64,000 nt of DNA from Macrocystis pyrifera (GCA_031763025.1 JASSKH010000006.1:7809691-7873690); one strand, 5' to 3'. Counted from the stretch's first letter, positions 1 to 10,825 are shown. The notes: generated from the letters alone by a model not told the origin. Translations and numbers: made by a program.

Positions 1-76
1 TTGATGTACGAGTAGTAGTAGAGGGATTCCGAGGCTAGCCTCAACATCGAGAGGCGTCGGACAGACGGGGGAGGGA

Positions 77-352
77 TCATGTCGGCGTGCGATTTGTGTA
101 GAAGAGTGGCGTGCGCTGCGCAGTCTCTTCGAGGACAGTGTCCTGACCAGAAGGGCCCATAGCGTGTAGGCGGGTGTTCTCTGGTATCGTTGCTACGTGG
201 AAGCCGTCACGCGAGTTCCGCATTTTCGGCGCCACAACCAGAACGAGCGTACGCACGCGGGCTCCACGAAAGTTGGTTATATGTCTCGGTCCGCGTTCGT
301 CCACGACTGCGCGACATTCTCCCCTGCGGTTTGGGGCCGGGTTTAGCGTCAA
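77..352 (-). CDS. Unrecognised small open frame
   Basis: A 91-codon frame on the minus strand with mixed composition. I recognise no domain. In copy 2 an extra G near 34,540 disrupts the N-terminal part, leaving 75 codons (34,276-34,503). The few substitutions between copies in the frame change amino acids, so there is little sign of protein-level constraint. It could be an exon, but it is probably a chance frame. Confidence 0.2.
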   Translation of the reverse strand: MTLNPAPNRRGECRAVVDERGPRHITNFRGARVRTLVLVVAPKMRNSRDGFHVATIPENTRLHAMGPSGQDTVLEETAQRTPLFYTNRTPT

Positions 353-359
353 ATAACAG

Positions 360-1499
360 ATAAATGCGGTCGTATCAGCGGGTCAACGAGATATGGTCGC
401 GCGAGCGCGCATCAGCAGCAGCAGTACGAGCATAACCATTATGTGCTGTTGTTGTGTCTTACAACTCCTTGCACACCCCAGTCCAGCAACTCGGGCTGCT
501 TCACGTGGCCGGTGATGAACGTGCACGTACGCAATCTTAATTATTTACCCAGCATGTGTGTTACCTGATATCTTGGTATGTATGATATATGTTGTACGTG
601 CCTGATATTTACGGAGGGAGCAGTACTTCAATACTTCAGTATTTCGTTTTTTCATCCGACGATTTTGTCTAAATCGTCGCTTTTACCTGTTAGCGCAGCT
701 CGCAGGAGATTTTTACATCTTCCTGTGCTCAACGCCTTTCTGGACAACCCGCGGTCACAGGTGTCACCCCTTATCCCCCCCAGGAAAACGCATTGATGTG
801 CATCGCGAACACATGAGTAGGCCCACCAATCGGCGATCTACATCTTATTTGATGAGTTAATATACAAATGCCGATACAAGATGAGTTGAATGTATCCGTA
901 TGCCTCATTACGTATGCTGCAAGTAGTGCTGGTGATTAACATACCAGTATATATAATATACCGTCTCCTGAAATACAGAACAAAACCTATTTCATGCAAA
1001 GCAACTCAAGACCTGAAAAACAAGACCCATCCATCCACAATCTGAAGGTATCGTCTTGTATGTATAGAGAAAAATAAGTAATTAATTCTCACCAATTCGA
1101 GACATGAGCTCTTCGACACCACCTATACATCTCCCCTCCTATATACCGGGTAGAAGTAACGGGAGCACCGGCCCTCGTACGATATGTATGACTGCTGTTA
1201 GTTTGATACCTTAGTCTATCAAGTTGTTTAGTTCAAGTTTGGTTTTAAAACTCGTGACTCACGAGCTTGCACGCTATTCTAGGCAGACTTTCCTGGACAA
1301 GCCGTCGTTACAGATGCATTTCAATTCGCCCCCGCCCCCCCCCACATACCCCCGGTACTTTCATACATGCCACACACCTCGCACGCGGCATCACCTATCA
1401 TTCCAGAAACGTACGTACATAGTGTCTCTCCCGGAAGATACAGTAAACAATGTAACATCGCGCGAAAAAGACGAGTCTACGTGTATTATTATATGTCAC
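360..1499. other. No gene seen
   Basis: AT-rich sequence with short CAG runs near 415-425, a CT/C-rich stretch at 1,325-1,345 and no recognisable coding or RNA feature. Copy 2 equivalent is about 34,559-35,699. Confidence 0.6.
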
Positions 1500-1998
1500 T
1501 GTGATATGAGTGAAGTACTCATGGGCTAAAGATATACCAGGTAGGCAATATAGTCTGCAGTTTTGTAGTCTCAGGAATACGAGAAAAATCCCAAGAATCG
1601 ATTAGCCCGGTAGACATTCCGTTAGTCGAGAGTAGCGTTCTTTTAGGAATGTTCTCTAGGGCGGATAACCAGTTAGACGAAAGTAATGTTCCTTAACGAA
1701 GATAAGACCATAAAATGAGAAGTTCTTCTTTATGCAGAAGAACGATCGGCAGCCATAGGAAAGTTCTTTAGGAGTACATCAGATAAGAGGAATTTAGGAG
1801 AGCTTGTGGCGTGGGGTGGGACGAGTATATCTGGGCGTCGATTCCCTCCCCCCTATCTCTCACTTCTCTACCAGAGCACCTCCTCAGCTCTCGCCATCAA
1901 TAAAGAAAATCTAAATCAGAAGAAGCGAAGCACTGCTTCCCAGCTGCCAGAAACACCTGCGTCCCTTACCCTTACCCTACCTCGGCCATCTCTTCACA
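1500..1998 (+). mobile_element. Long terminal repeat, LTR-A
   Basis: A 499 bp sequence that begins TGTGATATGAG and ends CTTCACA, giving the TG...CA termini and short terminal inverted repeat (TGTGA/TCACA) typical of LTRs. Closely similar sequences lie at 2,232-2,673 and 23,641-24,125 and in copy 2. A TACCAGGTA motif sits at 1,535-1,543 and is absent from all the other LTR copies. A polyadenylation-like CAATAAAG lies near 1,898. No target-site duplication links its left flank (GTCAC) to the right flank of LTR-B (TCACG). Confidence 0.75.
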
Positions 1999-2231
1999 TC
2001 TGACGTCGCCGCATTCAACGAATATTCTGGCCAACCTTGGGACTGCAGCGCTTCGTCCGCCTTCGTGGGGTTTGGGTCTTATTACGAGGTGTGGGGGAAT
2101 CCATAGCCTCATTCATTTTGTTTCGAACAGTCGCATCTTCGATCATCTTTTTCTGGTCGTTTGCGATGAGCTTTGCCATCACCCTTCGACAATCTTGTGG
2201 TTTGCATACACGACTATTCAGGGTGGGCTAA
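1999..2231 (+). mobile_element. Internal region of miniature LTR element
   Basis: Only 233 bp lie between the two LTRs, far too short for gag-pol. The last bases before LTR-B (GGGTGGGC then TAA) could serve as a reduced polypurine tract. About 165 bp of this region recurs immediately upstream of the LTR at 23,641, also ending in GGGTGGGCTAA. With two LTRs of about 450-500 bp and a tiny interior, the 1.17 kb unit resembles a TRIM (terminal-repeat retrotransposon in miniature) or a deleted autonomous element. Confidence 0.6.
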
Positions 2232-2673
2232 TGTGATATGAGTGAAGTACTCATGGGCTATATATATAGCTAATATAGTCTGCAGTTTGGTAGTCTAAGA
2301 AATACGAGAATAATCCAAAGAATGGATTAACCCGGCGGATATTCCGTTAGTCGAGAATAATGTTCCTTAGCGGAGATAGGACCATAAAATGAGAAGTTCT
2401 TATAGCAGCAGAAGAACGATCGGTAGCCATAGGAAAGCTCTTTTAGGAGTACATCAGATAAGAGGAATTTAGGAGAGCTTGTGGCGTGGGGTGGGACGAG
2501 TACATCTGGGTGTCGAGTCTCTCTCCCCTACCTCTCACTTCTCTACCAGAGCACCTCCTCAGCTCTCGGCATAAATAAAGAAAATCTAAATCAGAAGAAG
2601 CGAAGCACTGCTTCCCAGCTGCCAGTTACACCTGCGTCCCTTACCCTTACCCTACCTCGGCCATCTCTTCACA
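2232..2673 (+). mobile_element. Long terminal repeat, LTR-B
   Basis: Direct repeat of LTR-A in the same orientation, 442 bp, again TGTGATATGAG...CTTCACA. It differs from LTR-A by scattered substitutions and short deletions, so the two LTRs have diverged noticeably since insertion. It lacks the TACCAGGTA motif seen in LTR-A. Confidence 0.75.
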
Positions 2674-3082
2674 TCACGTACATATATACAGCCCAGCTCG
2701 TGACCCAAACTCTTTTTTCTGTCAAGATTTCCCTCCAAAATACGTCACAATGTTTCCCACACGATATCCAAGCAGTTTCCCAAAAACGTTGGTGGGTGCC
2801 GTTGCAAGGGGGGTTTAGTGATGTTTGATGCTGAAGAAACTCACGCGGCACCCTTCGAGCATCGTTTGCTCTTGTATTACGTACCCCACCTCGGAGAAAT
2901 ATTCTGTTCCCGCTTGATGATCTAGATATTTCCAGGGCAGATGGGTCATCTATTCCCGATGCTGTATGGTCTAGATCACGTCGCCGAGTGGCACCCGCAT
3001 GATCCACAGGATCTACTCGTACAGTGGTACATATTTTCTGGGTCGGATCTGCGCTATTCGTACGCAGATAGACCCTGCACAA
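2669..3082 (-). CDS. Unrecognised open frame beside LTR-B
   Basis: A 137-codon minus-strand frame with ordinary amino-acid composition, ending at the edge of LTR-B. Copy 2 keeps most of it (36,922-37,269, 115 codons), with a stop created near its C-terminal end. I recognise no gag, protease, integrase or reverse-transcriptase motif. It may be a degraded retroelement piece or a chance frame. Confidence 0.25.
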   Translation of the reverse strand: MCRVYLRTNSADPTQKICTTVRVDPVDHAGATRRRDLDHTASGIDDPSALEISRSSSGNRIFLRGGVRNTRANDARRVPREFLQHQTSLNPPCNGTHQRFWETAWISCGKHCDVFWREILTEKRVWVTSWAVYMYVM

Positions 3083-3711
3083 CCTCTCACGACGGCAGGT
3101 GATGAATTAGATGATACACAGTGTACAAGCAGTAGATAATTGTCTAACAGCTGGTTTTCCTACTCTAGTCGAGACTTGTTTTTCCCATGAGAGCGAACAT
3201 CGATTTCAATACTTTTTTGTTTTTTGAAGACATCTGCTATGCGGGACTTCCGTTTATAGGTTGCCCACGGAGTTTTTTTTCTTTCAAGTCACGTTTTGCT
3301 CCGGAGAAGCGAGGATGCCGAACCGGGTCTTCTTCTCGGAACGAGTCTGACTACTCTCGGCGAGGTATGAGTACCCAGATCAGTTTCCCGCTTCTCGAGA
3401 GTCGCAGTTGCAACAAGTTCGGAACACAGCAGGTCGTTTTCAGATATTTTCGCAGCGAAGAAAAAAACTGATCAAACAGAGTCCCCATTTTGTGCACCTG
3501 CCACTTTTTCTGACTAGACTATTGATATTGGCAAACGATCTATAGTAGTCCAAAATTATCACAGGTGCGATTCTCGAGAAGCGGCAAACTGGTTTGGGTA
3601 CATCTCCGAGAGCAGTCAGAGTCGTTCGGAGAAGAGCCGGCTCGAATTCCTCACTTCACAGAGCAAAAACTAGCTCGAAAGAAAAAACAATCAGGGCACT
3701 CCTCGAGTTTT
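3083..3711. other. No gene seen
   Basis: Short frames on both strands only. They differ slightly between copies and show no recognisable domain. Copy 2 equivalent is about 37,270-37,898. Confidence 0.6.
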
Positions 3712-5180
3712 TCCTGTCAAATTTGTCCCGCGGTTTGGGGCGGGATTCGGCATTTTCCCGTGGTCTCGTGTTAAATGTGAAATCCTGTTCCCGCACAAAA
3801 ACGAGTCCCGCGCAAATACACATGTCCCGTTCCCGCACAACCACGTCCCGCAAAATGCAGGGTATCCCGAATCCCGTGAAAAGAGTAACTTAAAAAAATC
3901 CCGCGAACGCGTACGTGCTCATCACCCCCCCGCAGATAGTGGGATTTAAGACAGAGTGTGTAAAAGTGTCAGGTTCCGAGTTTCCGAGTCCAAATTCTGT
4001 TCATGAATCTCTTTTTTGTGCGGTTTGTCATTTTGTTTGTGCAAATAAGGATGTGCTATCGAAGTACTGCAAACCTGGTATAAAATATTGAAATTCCCGG
4101 TGACGCAAGAGATGTTTTCACGGTCTTCCTCGGGCTTTTTCCTACGGGCTTAGTCCCGTCGTGGCTGGATCCTCTCTTGGGGAGTACCGCAGTGGGCAGA
4201 TCCCGCACAAAGTTTACCCGTTGAATCCCATCGTCGCTAGATCCCGTACTAAAAATCCCGTTGGATCCCGTGGTTGTCGAATCCCGTCCGGGGGAGTCCC
4301 GCGGTGGCCATATCTTGTAGAATCCCGGGATACCTGATCACCGCGGGATAAGGACCCGGAGTCGAACAGGCGTCCCGAGGAATGCCCTCAGGAAAAAAAA
4401 GGGCATTCCTCGGGATTAGTCCCGCGCTTTTGTGCGGGCTTCGGGAATATCCCGTGGTTCCGTGATAAATGTGAAGCCCCACTTCCGCGCAAACGCGTAC
4501 CGCTCAGATACTTATATCCCGTCCCCGCGACTGAAGGAAAGATGTTTATTCAACTCCCGCTCAAAAACCAGTCCCGCGCCAATACCCATATGCCCCGTTC
4601 CCGCGACACAAACATGTCCGCCAAAATAGATGATCTCCCGAACCCCGTGAATAGAATAACGTCAATTTCCGCCAATGCGTAAACACATGCTATGCTCCCT
4701 CCGCAGAAAGGTGGAACAATTCCAGGGTAGGTACGTGCAAGCGTCAGGTTTCGGGTCCGATTATCATGTCCCCCTGTGTTTTCGTCTTTATTCCCCTTTT
4801 TCGTATTTCGAAAAAAAAAAGGAGTAGTGCCGACGTCGAACACAGTGTATATGTCGGGAATTGAGTTTGCGTCCGATACAAATTAACCTCTGTTAGCACC
4901 GTGGTGTTTGGGTGCCGTACGCACAAATCCCGTGTAGTGCCATGGTGGCCGTTTCCCGCAAAAGAAATCCCGCGTAGCCCCGCCGTGACTGGATCCCGTC
5001 CCAGGGATAGCGCGATGGTCAGCTCCCGCACAAACAATCGCGTCGAGTCCCGTCGTGGCCAGATCCCGTACAAGCTATCCCGTTGAGTACCGTGGTGGCT
5101 AAATCCCGTCCCAGTGTCTCCCACGGTGGAGTCCCGGGGTACCTGATTCCCGCGGGATATAATCCCGGAGGCGAAAAGGC
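3712..5180. repeat. TCCCG-rich degenerate repeat, two diverged 0.7 kb units
   Basis: The motif TCCCG recurs dozens of times, spaced by AT-rich bases. The block reads as two diverged tandem units (about 3,712-4,410 and 4,411-5,180). Both contain the order 'cccgtggt...cgtg.taaatgtgaa', then 'tcccgcgc...cccgttcccgc', then a segment starting 'gtcaggttt/ccg' and then a TGGATCCCGTC-rich part. No coding frame stands out. Related TCCCG-rich sequence occurs at 20,640-20,890. Confidence 0.65.
4374..4414. other. Perfect 14 bp hairpin with A-rich loop
   Basis: CCCGAGGAATGCCC at 4,374-4,387 is followed by a 13-base loop (TCAGG plus eight A) and its exact reverse complement at 4,401-4,414. It lies at the junction of the two TCCCG-rich units and is conserved in copy 2. 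Confidence 0.85.
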
Positions 5181-6824
5181 GTCCGGCGGGAGGCCTTGAA
5201 AATTTCAATTGGTCCAGGTAGTCTGTCCCCCAAACCGTGGAAGAGGGGGCAATCCAAAATGGTGGCTAGTATTTCTATACCAGGTACACGGAGGTTAGGC
5301 TACACTATTAGTAGTAAGCATCGTACACCAGAATACTGTTGCACTATGGAATGGAGCCGATTTCTGTGTAGGTTGTTGAAATAGATATAACGTTCGATCA
5401 CACACAGACACAGGTTTGATCATTGATAGCGCTTTTGCTTTGCCGACATTAAAAGTCATGAGCGGGAAGGGCAAGGAATTCCCATGTTTCGTAAGAGACA
5501 CGCCTCCAAAACAAATATAGGGGAAACGTGGATACCTTGACATACTGGCATGCATACATCAGGTGCAGTACTTGGAACCAGTGGTTTGCTATAAAGGTGG
5601 TATTTTGTTTGTCAGAACTCTTTCAGACGAAAGCGAAAAATGATCGGAGTCAAAAGAGTACCAATATCGAATATGGCAAAATAGTGGGCCTGTGGCGCGT
5701 GTTGCTTTTCGCACAATTTTCAGACGAGACAGAAAAAAATACCAAAATTCATAAAAAAATATTAGCCAAATTGATGGCATTTACCAGCTATACATGCCTA
5801 TCTATACCGCATTTCCTTCTCGAGATTCTTCTATTAATCGACGAAACGCGAGAAGAAAAACGTCAAACTCAACAAATCAAACTTGGGCCCAAATGGTAAC
5901 GCGTATGTAAAGGGGTGATAACATCAATGTATAACAGTCGATTTTCCTAATTGAGAATGGCCTTCCCGGTGAGAATGATAATCGGAAAAAAAAAAAATGG
6001 TTTTTTTTTGGCATTTTTAAGAAATGTGTTTCCCTCATGGGTTAAAAATTCACCCATAGTATACAGGCATCGATGATAGGGATATATTCCACCAAACAAA
6101 ATACAAAACTGCCTTGACATGCTCGTGAAACAGAGGATGTACAAGAAAAATGGTAGTCAGGGGCGAAGCGCCTTTCCCATGAATGCCGATCGACTGCATC
6201 ATCGATATCTTGAGACTAGCCAAAGATTATTTTGACGTAGAGCAGGGCAATCGTTGCCCTGCTGTTCTCTATTAAGAGGTGTTACCATTCAGTATTTTCG
6301 TAGTTTTGTGTAGTTTTGTGTTGTTGTATTGACTAAAAACAGCAGCGCGGAGAGTAGAATCGTCGAACAAGGACACGACGGCCGTGAGCGAAAGATGGAC
6401 GGTCGCCACTACTTCTGTATCATTACTCGCTATGTATTACGGCATCTACGCTATATTATCGGAAGGCAAGCATAATAATAATTACAATATGTATTACATA
6501 AAGCAGCCTTAACACAGGGAAAGAAACATCATGCGCCCATCGAAAGATGCTGTGGCACGGAATAGGAATAGTCAAAGCACACGACCACCGTTACAAGCGT
6601 AGAAAAACGTTGTATCTAATCTACACGGGGCTGTTTACTCTTACCCCCCCCCCGGGTACCAGGGCCCGCAACGCAGCTCAACTCAACCCAGCCAAAGATG
6701 CTATGGCACGTTTGCTACACCAATCCCGATGCCGATGCAGAGAGGCAGATAGGGCAAAACGAATCCGATCATAAACGAGCTGCATCTATGTTACACGGGG
6801 CCGTTTTCCCTCATCCCTCCTGAC
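5181..6824. other. No gene seen
   Basis: AT-rich sequence. A 123-codon plus frame at 5,528-5,899 is frame-shifted in copy 2 (an extra A near 39,841), so it is probably not a gene. Holds TACCAGGTA at 5,278-5,286, A/T homopolymers near 5,990 and a short direct repeat 'acggggc.gtttwc' near 6,627 and 6,797. Copy 2 equivalent is about 39,368-41,022. Confidence 0.6.
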
Positions 6825-7352
6825 TCAAGGGCCCCTAGGGGTCGGGGTTGCAGGCGCGTTCACGGGAAACCCTGCGCCCAGGATCGAATCACCAACTTTC
6901 GCGCCAACCGGTGAGGTCGTCGGCTTCGCGCTCGCCACCCAAACCGAAATAGCGCTCGCGGCCGAAACCGCGCTTGCGACTGAAACGGCTCTCGTGGATA
7001 AACCTGCGCTTGCGGGCAACCCCACCGTGATGTTTGCATTGTTTGGCGAACCAACGCTCGCGCTAGCGGGAGACCCCACCTTGCTGTATGCCCTGTTCAG
7101 CGAACCAAAGCTCGCACTAGTGCTTCGGTACGCGGATGACGTGCGCACGCACGATCTGTTCTGTAGTAGGAACAGAACAGCGGAGCGGACGACGTCCGTC
7201 CTCTGCTCATAGAAGCAATATTCGAAGAAGCAGAACTCTGTCTCACCCTGACCCGACAGGTCAAAGACAGCTGAGCGGTCGCAATTGTAGCACTCGAACG
7301 GGGTGGTGGTGTCCGTGGTGGTAGGAGGCCGGCAAGCCTCCCCATTACAGTG
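6825..7352 (-). CDS. Possible terminal exon: Cys-rich segment plus Ser/Ala repeat tail
   Basis: An open frame of about 175 codons on the minus strand without an internal start that must be used, so it would be an exon rather than a whole gene. It starts just after a stop near 7,355. The first part has several cysteines (HCNGEAC, ECYNCD, EFCFFEYCFYEQ). The second part is Ser/Ala/Val-rich with a short internal repeat (SASFGSLNRAYSKVGSPA, then SASVGSPNNANITVGLPA). The frame stays open in copy 2 (41,023-41,550). The repeat part is also open on the plus strand, because its 18 and 54 bp units are GC-rich. I recognise no family. Confidence 0.35.
   Translation of the reverse strand, partial: HCNGEACRPPTTTDTTTPFECYNCDRSAVFDLSGQGETEFCFFEYCFYEQRTDVVRSAVLFLLQNRSCVRTSSAYRSTSASFGSLNRAYSKVGSPASASVGSPNNANITVGLPASAGLSTRAVSVASAVSAASAISVWVASAKPTTSPVGAKVGDSILGAGFPVNAPATPTPRGP
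6940..7110. repeat. 18 bp and 54 bp tandem repeats
   Basis: Four diverged 18 bp units of the type GCGCTYGCGRCYGAAACC are followed by two 54 bp units. In the plus frame the 54 bp units read as ALAGxPTxxxALFxEPxL. Both strands are open here. Conserved in copy 2 at about 41,138-41,308. Confidence 0.6.
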
Positions 7353-7568
7353 GAAGTTCTTCGGTCAACCACGCCCAACGGATGGTCACACGCCAGGACA
7401 GGAGCTGCCTTGACGATGGGAGACCAGGGTACCGGTTTGCGACGACTCCTGCAAGACCCGCATAGCAAAGATAATAAGCCAGGAGATATATAGTCAAGCG
7501 GGAACCATCAGAACAGAACCGTACGAGGGCTTACAAACAGAATTCCATACGAACACCGCTAGTACAGC

Positions 7569-8105
7569 ATGAACCATCGGAACGTCGGTGGATTAGTGGG
7601 CGGATTCATGCGCTGATGAGGTACTGCTGTACCGTAGTACTGCTGCACTGCTGCACTGCTGGGGGTGTGGGTGTTAGGGTGGGTTAGTTATTCATAGCGT
7701 TGCAGCATGGGCGGGTGGTCAGTAAAAACAACCCAAAGTATGAGCAAGCATCGGAACGTCGGTGGCGTGGGTGTTAACGTATACCGGCCCCGCTGGCGTG
7801 GCAGCTGTCGTACCACTAGTACAACAGTAAGCATCGGAGCGTCGGTGGGTTAGTGGGCGGATTGGTTCAAGGTAAAAAGTGCTGGGTGGGGATGTTGGTG
7901 GTTTGGGTGGATAAATGGGTCGGGTTTTCGCTACATTGCGTTGCAGCATGGGTCGGTGGTCAGCATACATAACTCAAAGCATTGGCTAAGCATCAGAACG
8001 TCGGTTGTGTGGGTATATACGTATGAAGGCCCCGCTGGCGTGGCAGCGGTCGCACCACTAGAACCACAGTAAGCATCGAAACGTTGCTGGGTTAGAGCAC
8101 GGATT
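7569..8105. repeat. Degenerate tandem repeats (CATCGGAACGTCGGTG family)
   Basis: A unit containing 'gcgttgcagcatgggcggg...', 'aagcatcggaacgtcggtgg' and 'ggccccgctggcgtggcag' recurs, with partial or whole units starting near 7,569, 7,697, 7,825, 7,937 and 8,067. A further piece lies at 8,835-8,895. No coding frame is convincing. Confidence 0.65.
7620..7662. repeat. TACTGCTG microsatellite, short allele
   Basis: Imperfect TACTGCTG/CACTGCTG run. Copy 2 has a longer and purer run at 41,820-41,875, so the locus is length-variable. Confidence 0.8.
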
Positions 8106-8904
8106 AGTTGAAAAAATGGCTATTGTACGCTGTTTTCTATGCGGTTCGATTTCAAGCTTCAGATTCATTGGCTCAAGATGTTATCCATGACAGCAAGCAG
8201 GAGCAGAACGATCGATGACTTGGATGATGATACAGCTGTATAGCGACGTTGCGCCGCGGCCGACGCGCGGTCGTCAGGCGATGCGTCTCTCCGTGGCCTT
8301 ACTACAGTAGGCTGGGGCGGGCTCGGGCCTAGAGACCATGAGAAACACACTCGGCGTTCACCTCTCCATGGATACGTATTCGTAGAAATCAGCAGCAGCA
8401 CAGCAGCAGTCAGTCACTACAATACTGGTACTAAATACAGAGACAAGGTGACTCTAGGGCACTCGGCACGTCCCTTCGCTGCCAGGCGAAAGACAATCAG
8501 CGTGGGCTCGGACGCTCGGGTCCTACGCGCAGTGCAGCGCACGCAGCGCGTCTTTTCGCGGCGCTAGACCACAACAACAGCAGGTGGTCTCGGCATCGCG
8601 TTGCTCGAATCTCTGCACGCACAATGAATACGATTATCCGCATATGATAGGAAGACTGTTTAGATTTGCGCACTGCACAGCTGACAATGCGATCGGGTCA
8701 AAATCTGAAGCTCAAAGTATGAACCGCATCGGAAAGAGCCTTACACCCTCGTCTGTTTATAATGGCGGCAAGATACTAAAAACGCGACACTAAAGTAGGA
8801 AATAGTATGGTTGGTTCGCGGTGGAGAAGTAGGTTGGTTTTTCGCTATGTAGCGTTGCAGCATGGGCGGGTGGGCGGCAAATACAACCCAAAGTACGGGC
8901 AACG

Positions 8905-9470
8905 GCTACACGGGGAGTTTGGCACGCCTTCTCGCAGCAGCAGCCTCCTTCCGACCCGCACGCAACAAGGGTCAAGACAGCACGAAAGGGAAGAGACAAG
9001 AAGAAGTATCAACGCAGCATGGCCGACTAGAGTACTACAGCAGTACTGTAGGTATTGGGGTTGCGACTCATAACCACGAAGTACTAGTTCCACGCAAGCA
9101 TACCAACACACGGTCTTGTTGCAAGGAGTGTGGTATCAAGAAAGGGTGATCTACGGGGGCTCGACAACCATGGTTGACGGACGAGAGCAACAACGCAACA
9201 CTGTTGTATACCCCTCGCAACAATTGTTGACTAGGATTACGGCTATACGAGAAACGGTTAAACGGGGAGTTTGGCACAACTTTTAGCAGCAGCAGCCTCC
9301 CTTCCACCCGCGCGCAACAAGGGTCAACACAGGGCGAAATAGAAAGTTCAATCCGTATCATTAACGCAGCATGGCAGACAAAAATACTACAGCAGTTCAG
9401 CAGGTATTGAGGTTGCGACTCATACCCACGAAATACTACTACTGTAGTTCCACGCAAGCGTAATGACACA
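8905..9470. repeat. Two diverged tandem units of about 350 bp
   Basis: The order 'ggggagtttggcac', 'cagcagcagcctcc', 'cgcaacaagggtcaa', 'aacgcagcatgg', 'actacagcag', 'gttgcgactcata' and 'ttccacgcaag' occurs at 8,918-9,100 and again at 9,266-9,460. The intervening piece (9,127-9,265) contains GGTTGACGGACGAGA and the palindrome CAACAATTGTTG. That intervening piece recurs at 10,826-10,945. Confidence 0.7.
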
Positions 9471-9829
9471 AGATGAAGGTTGTTGTAGGGACAACCTGGT
9501 GTTTGAGGGGTAATGGGTAGTTAAGATGAACCAATGAAGGAGTGAGACTGTTTCGGAGAGTTTCCCATACAATAAGAAGGGATGTTTGGTACGGGGTGAG
9601 AATGAAAAAAAATGGCAGTTCCGGATGATTGATGAGGAAAAATAATGGCAGTTCAGATACGAGCAAGCAGTGGTAGAGCGGTGTGAAGCGGGGTCGTCGG
9701 TGCAGCGAGTATCCAGGATAGAGAGCTAACGGGCAAGGCCCTGCACGAGCTGAATAGAACCGGGCAAGGGACGTCAGGGAGTCGTCCAGTTGTTTTTTTC
9801 CAGCCCACCCTCCCGCAACATATTTCCAC

Positions 9830-10510
9830 GGCGGATGGGCAAACGAAGGGGAAGGAGACACATTGGTCGATTGGTAATGGCTTAATGTCGATCGCAAAGG
9901 CCGTTTGAAACGGAATCAATACATATTGATCGTTTGGTTTTCGTGGTGGGTTCCCGATCGCACGGGCCGTTAGAAACGGAACCACTAGAAAGCACGCGTA
10001 AGTGGTGGTCGATTAAGTTAAGACATAATCCCGATCGCACGGGCCGTTAGAAACGGAATCATCACATTGAATAATCGTTTAGCAATCGTAGTGGGTTCCC
10101 GGTATGAACAGGCCGTTAGAAATGGAACCACCCGAAAGCACAAGCACATAGTGGTCGATTAGTAGTGGCTTAATCCCGATCGCACCGGCCGTTTGAAACG
10201 GAATCACTATACTCATAATCGTTTGGCAGTCGAGGTGGGTCCCCCGTATGAACGGGTCGTTAGAAACGGGAAAAACACCCGAAAGCACGCGCAACGTAGT
10301 TAGTGGTCGATCAGCCGTGATTTTCCGAGAGCACGGGCCGATATAAACGGAGTCATGGATTTTTATTAATCGTTTGGCAGTCGTGGGAGGTTCCCGACAT
10401 GAGAGGGCCGTTAGAAACGGAAGAATCCCGCGGAAGCACACACAAGTAGTGGTGGGTCAAGTGGGTTCCCCATCGCACGGGTCGTGAGAAACGGAACCAC
10501 GAGACCGTGT
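9830..10510. repeat. Hairpin minisatellite with alternating monomers
   Basis: About nine monomers of 68-82 bp lie in tandem. Each holds a variant of CCGTTAGAAACGG, itself an inverted repeat (CCGTT-AGA-AACGG). Two monomer types alternate: one followed by AATCGTTTGGCAGTCG, the other by CGAAAGCACGCG and GTGGTCGATTA. The higher-order unit is therefore about 148 bp. Monomer cores start near 9,889, 9,966, 10,041, 10,110, 10,186, 10,255, 10,337, 10,406 and 10,480. Later monomers have mutated stems. Confidence 0.8.
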
Positions 10511-10599
10511 TAGCAATTCAGAGCCCCGGACTGAGCGGGTGCTCTGGAGGGGGAGGCGTTCCACTAGCGAAGCGCGACCGGTAAGGAGGTCGACCGCGT

Positions 10600-10770
10600 T
10601 TCGTTTGTGTGGGTGGGGGGGGAGGCGTAAGCAAGCGAAAAGGGACGGGGCGACCCCCCCCCCCTTCTCTCTCATCCCTCCGTCTATTTTATATAGGGGT
10701 AAGGAAGGCGTACGCATGCCGGGGGGTGACGGGCCAGGGCAGCCCCCCCCCCCCCACCATTTCGGCTTCT
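10600..10770. repeat. G-tract and C-tract low-complexity stretch
   Basis: Runs of 8-14 G or C (for example 10,651-10,664 and 10,743-10,756). Copy 2 has a much longer G run at 44,940-44,958, so the stretch is unstable. Proline- or glycine-rich frames through it are composition artefacts. Confidence 0.8.
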
Positions 10771-10825
10771 TCAATTAATATCAAGCATTTTTTCGTCGAA
10801 GTGGACAACCAAATGTCTGGTTGCA

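Noticed and set aside
5528..5899. 123-codon plus-strand frame
   Set aside because: An extra A in copy 2 shifts the frame, the composition is AT-driven and no domain is visible.
9830..10510. Hairpin minisatellite as a CRISPR array
   Set aside because: Repeat and spacer lengths are those of a minisatellite. The 'spacers' repeat in alternation, no cas genes exist and the context is eukaryotic.
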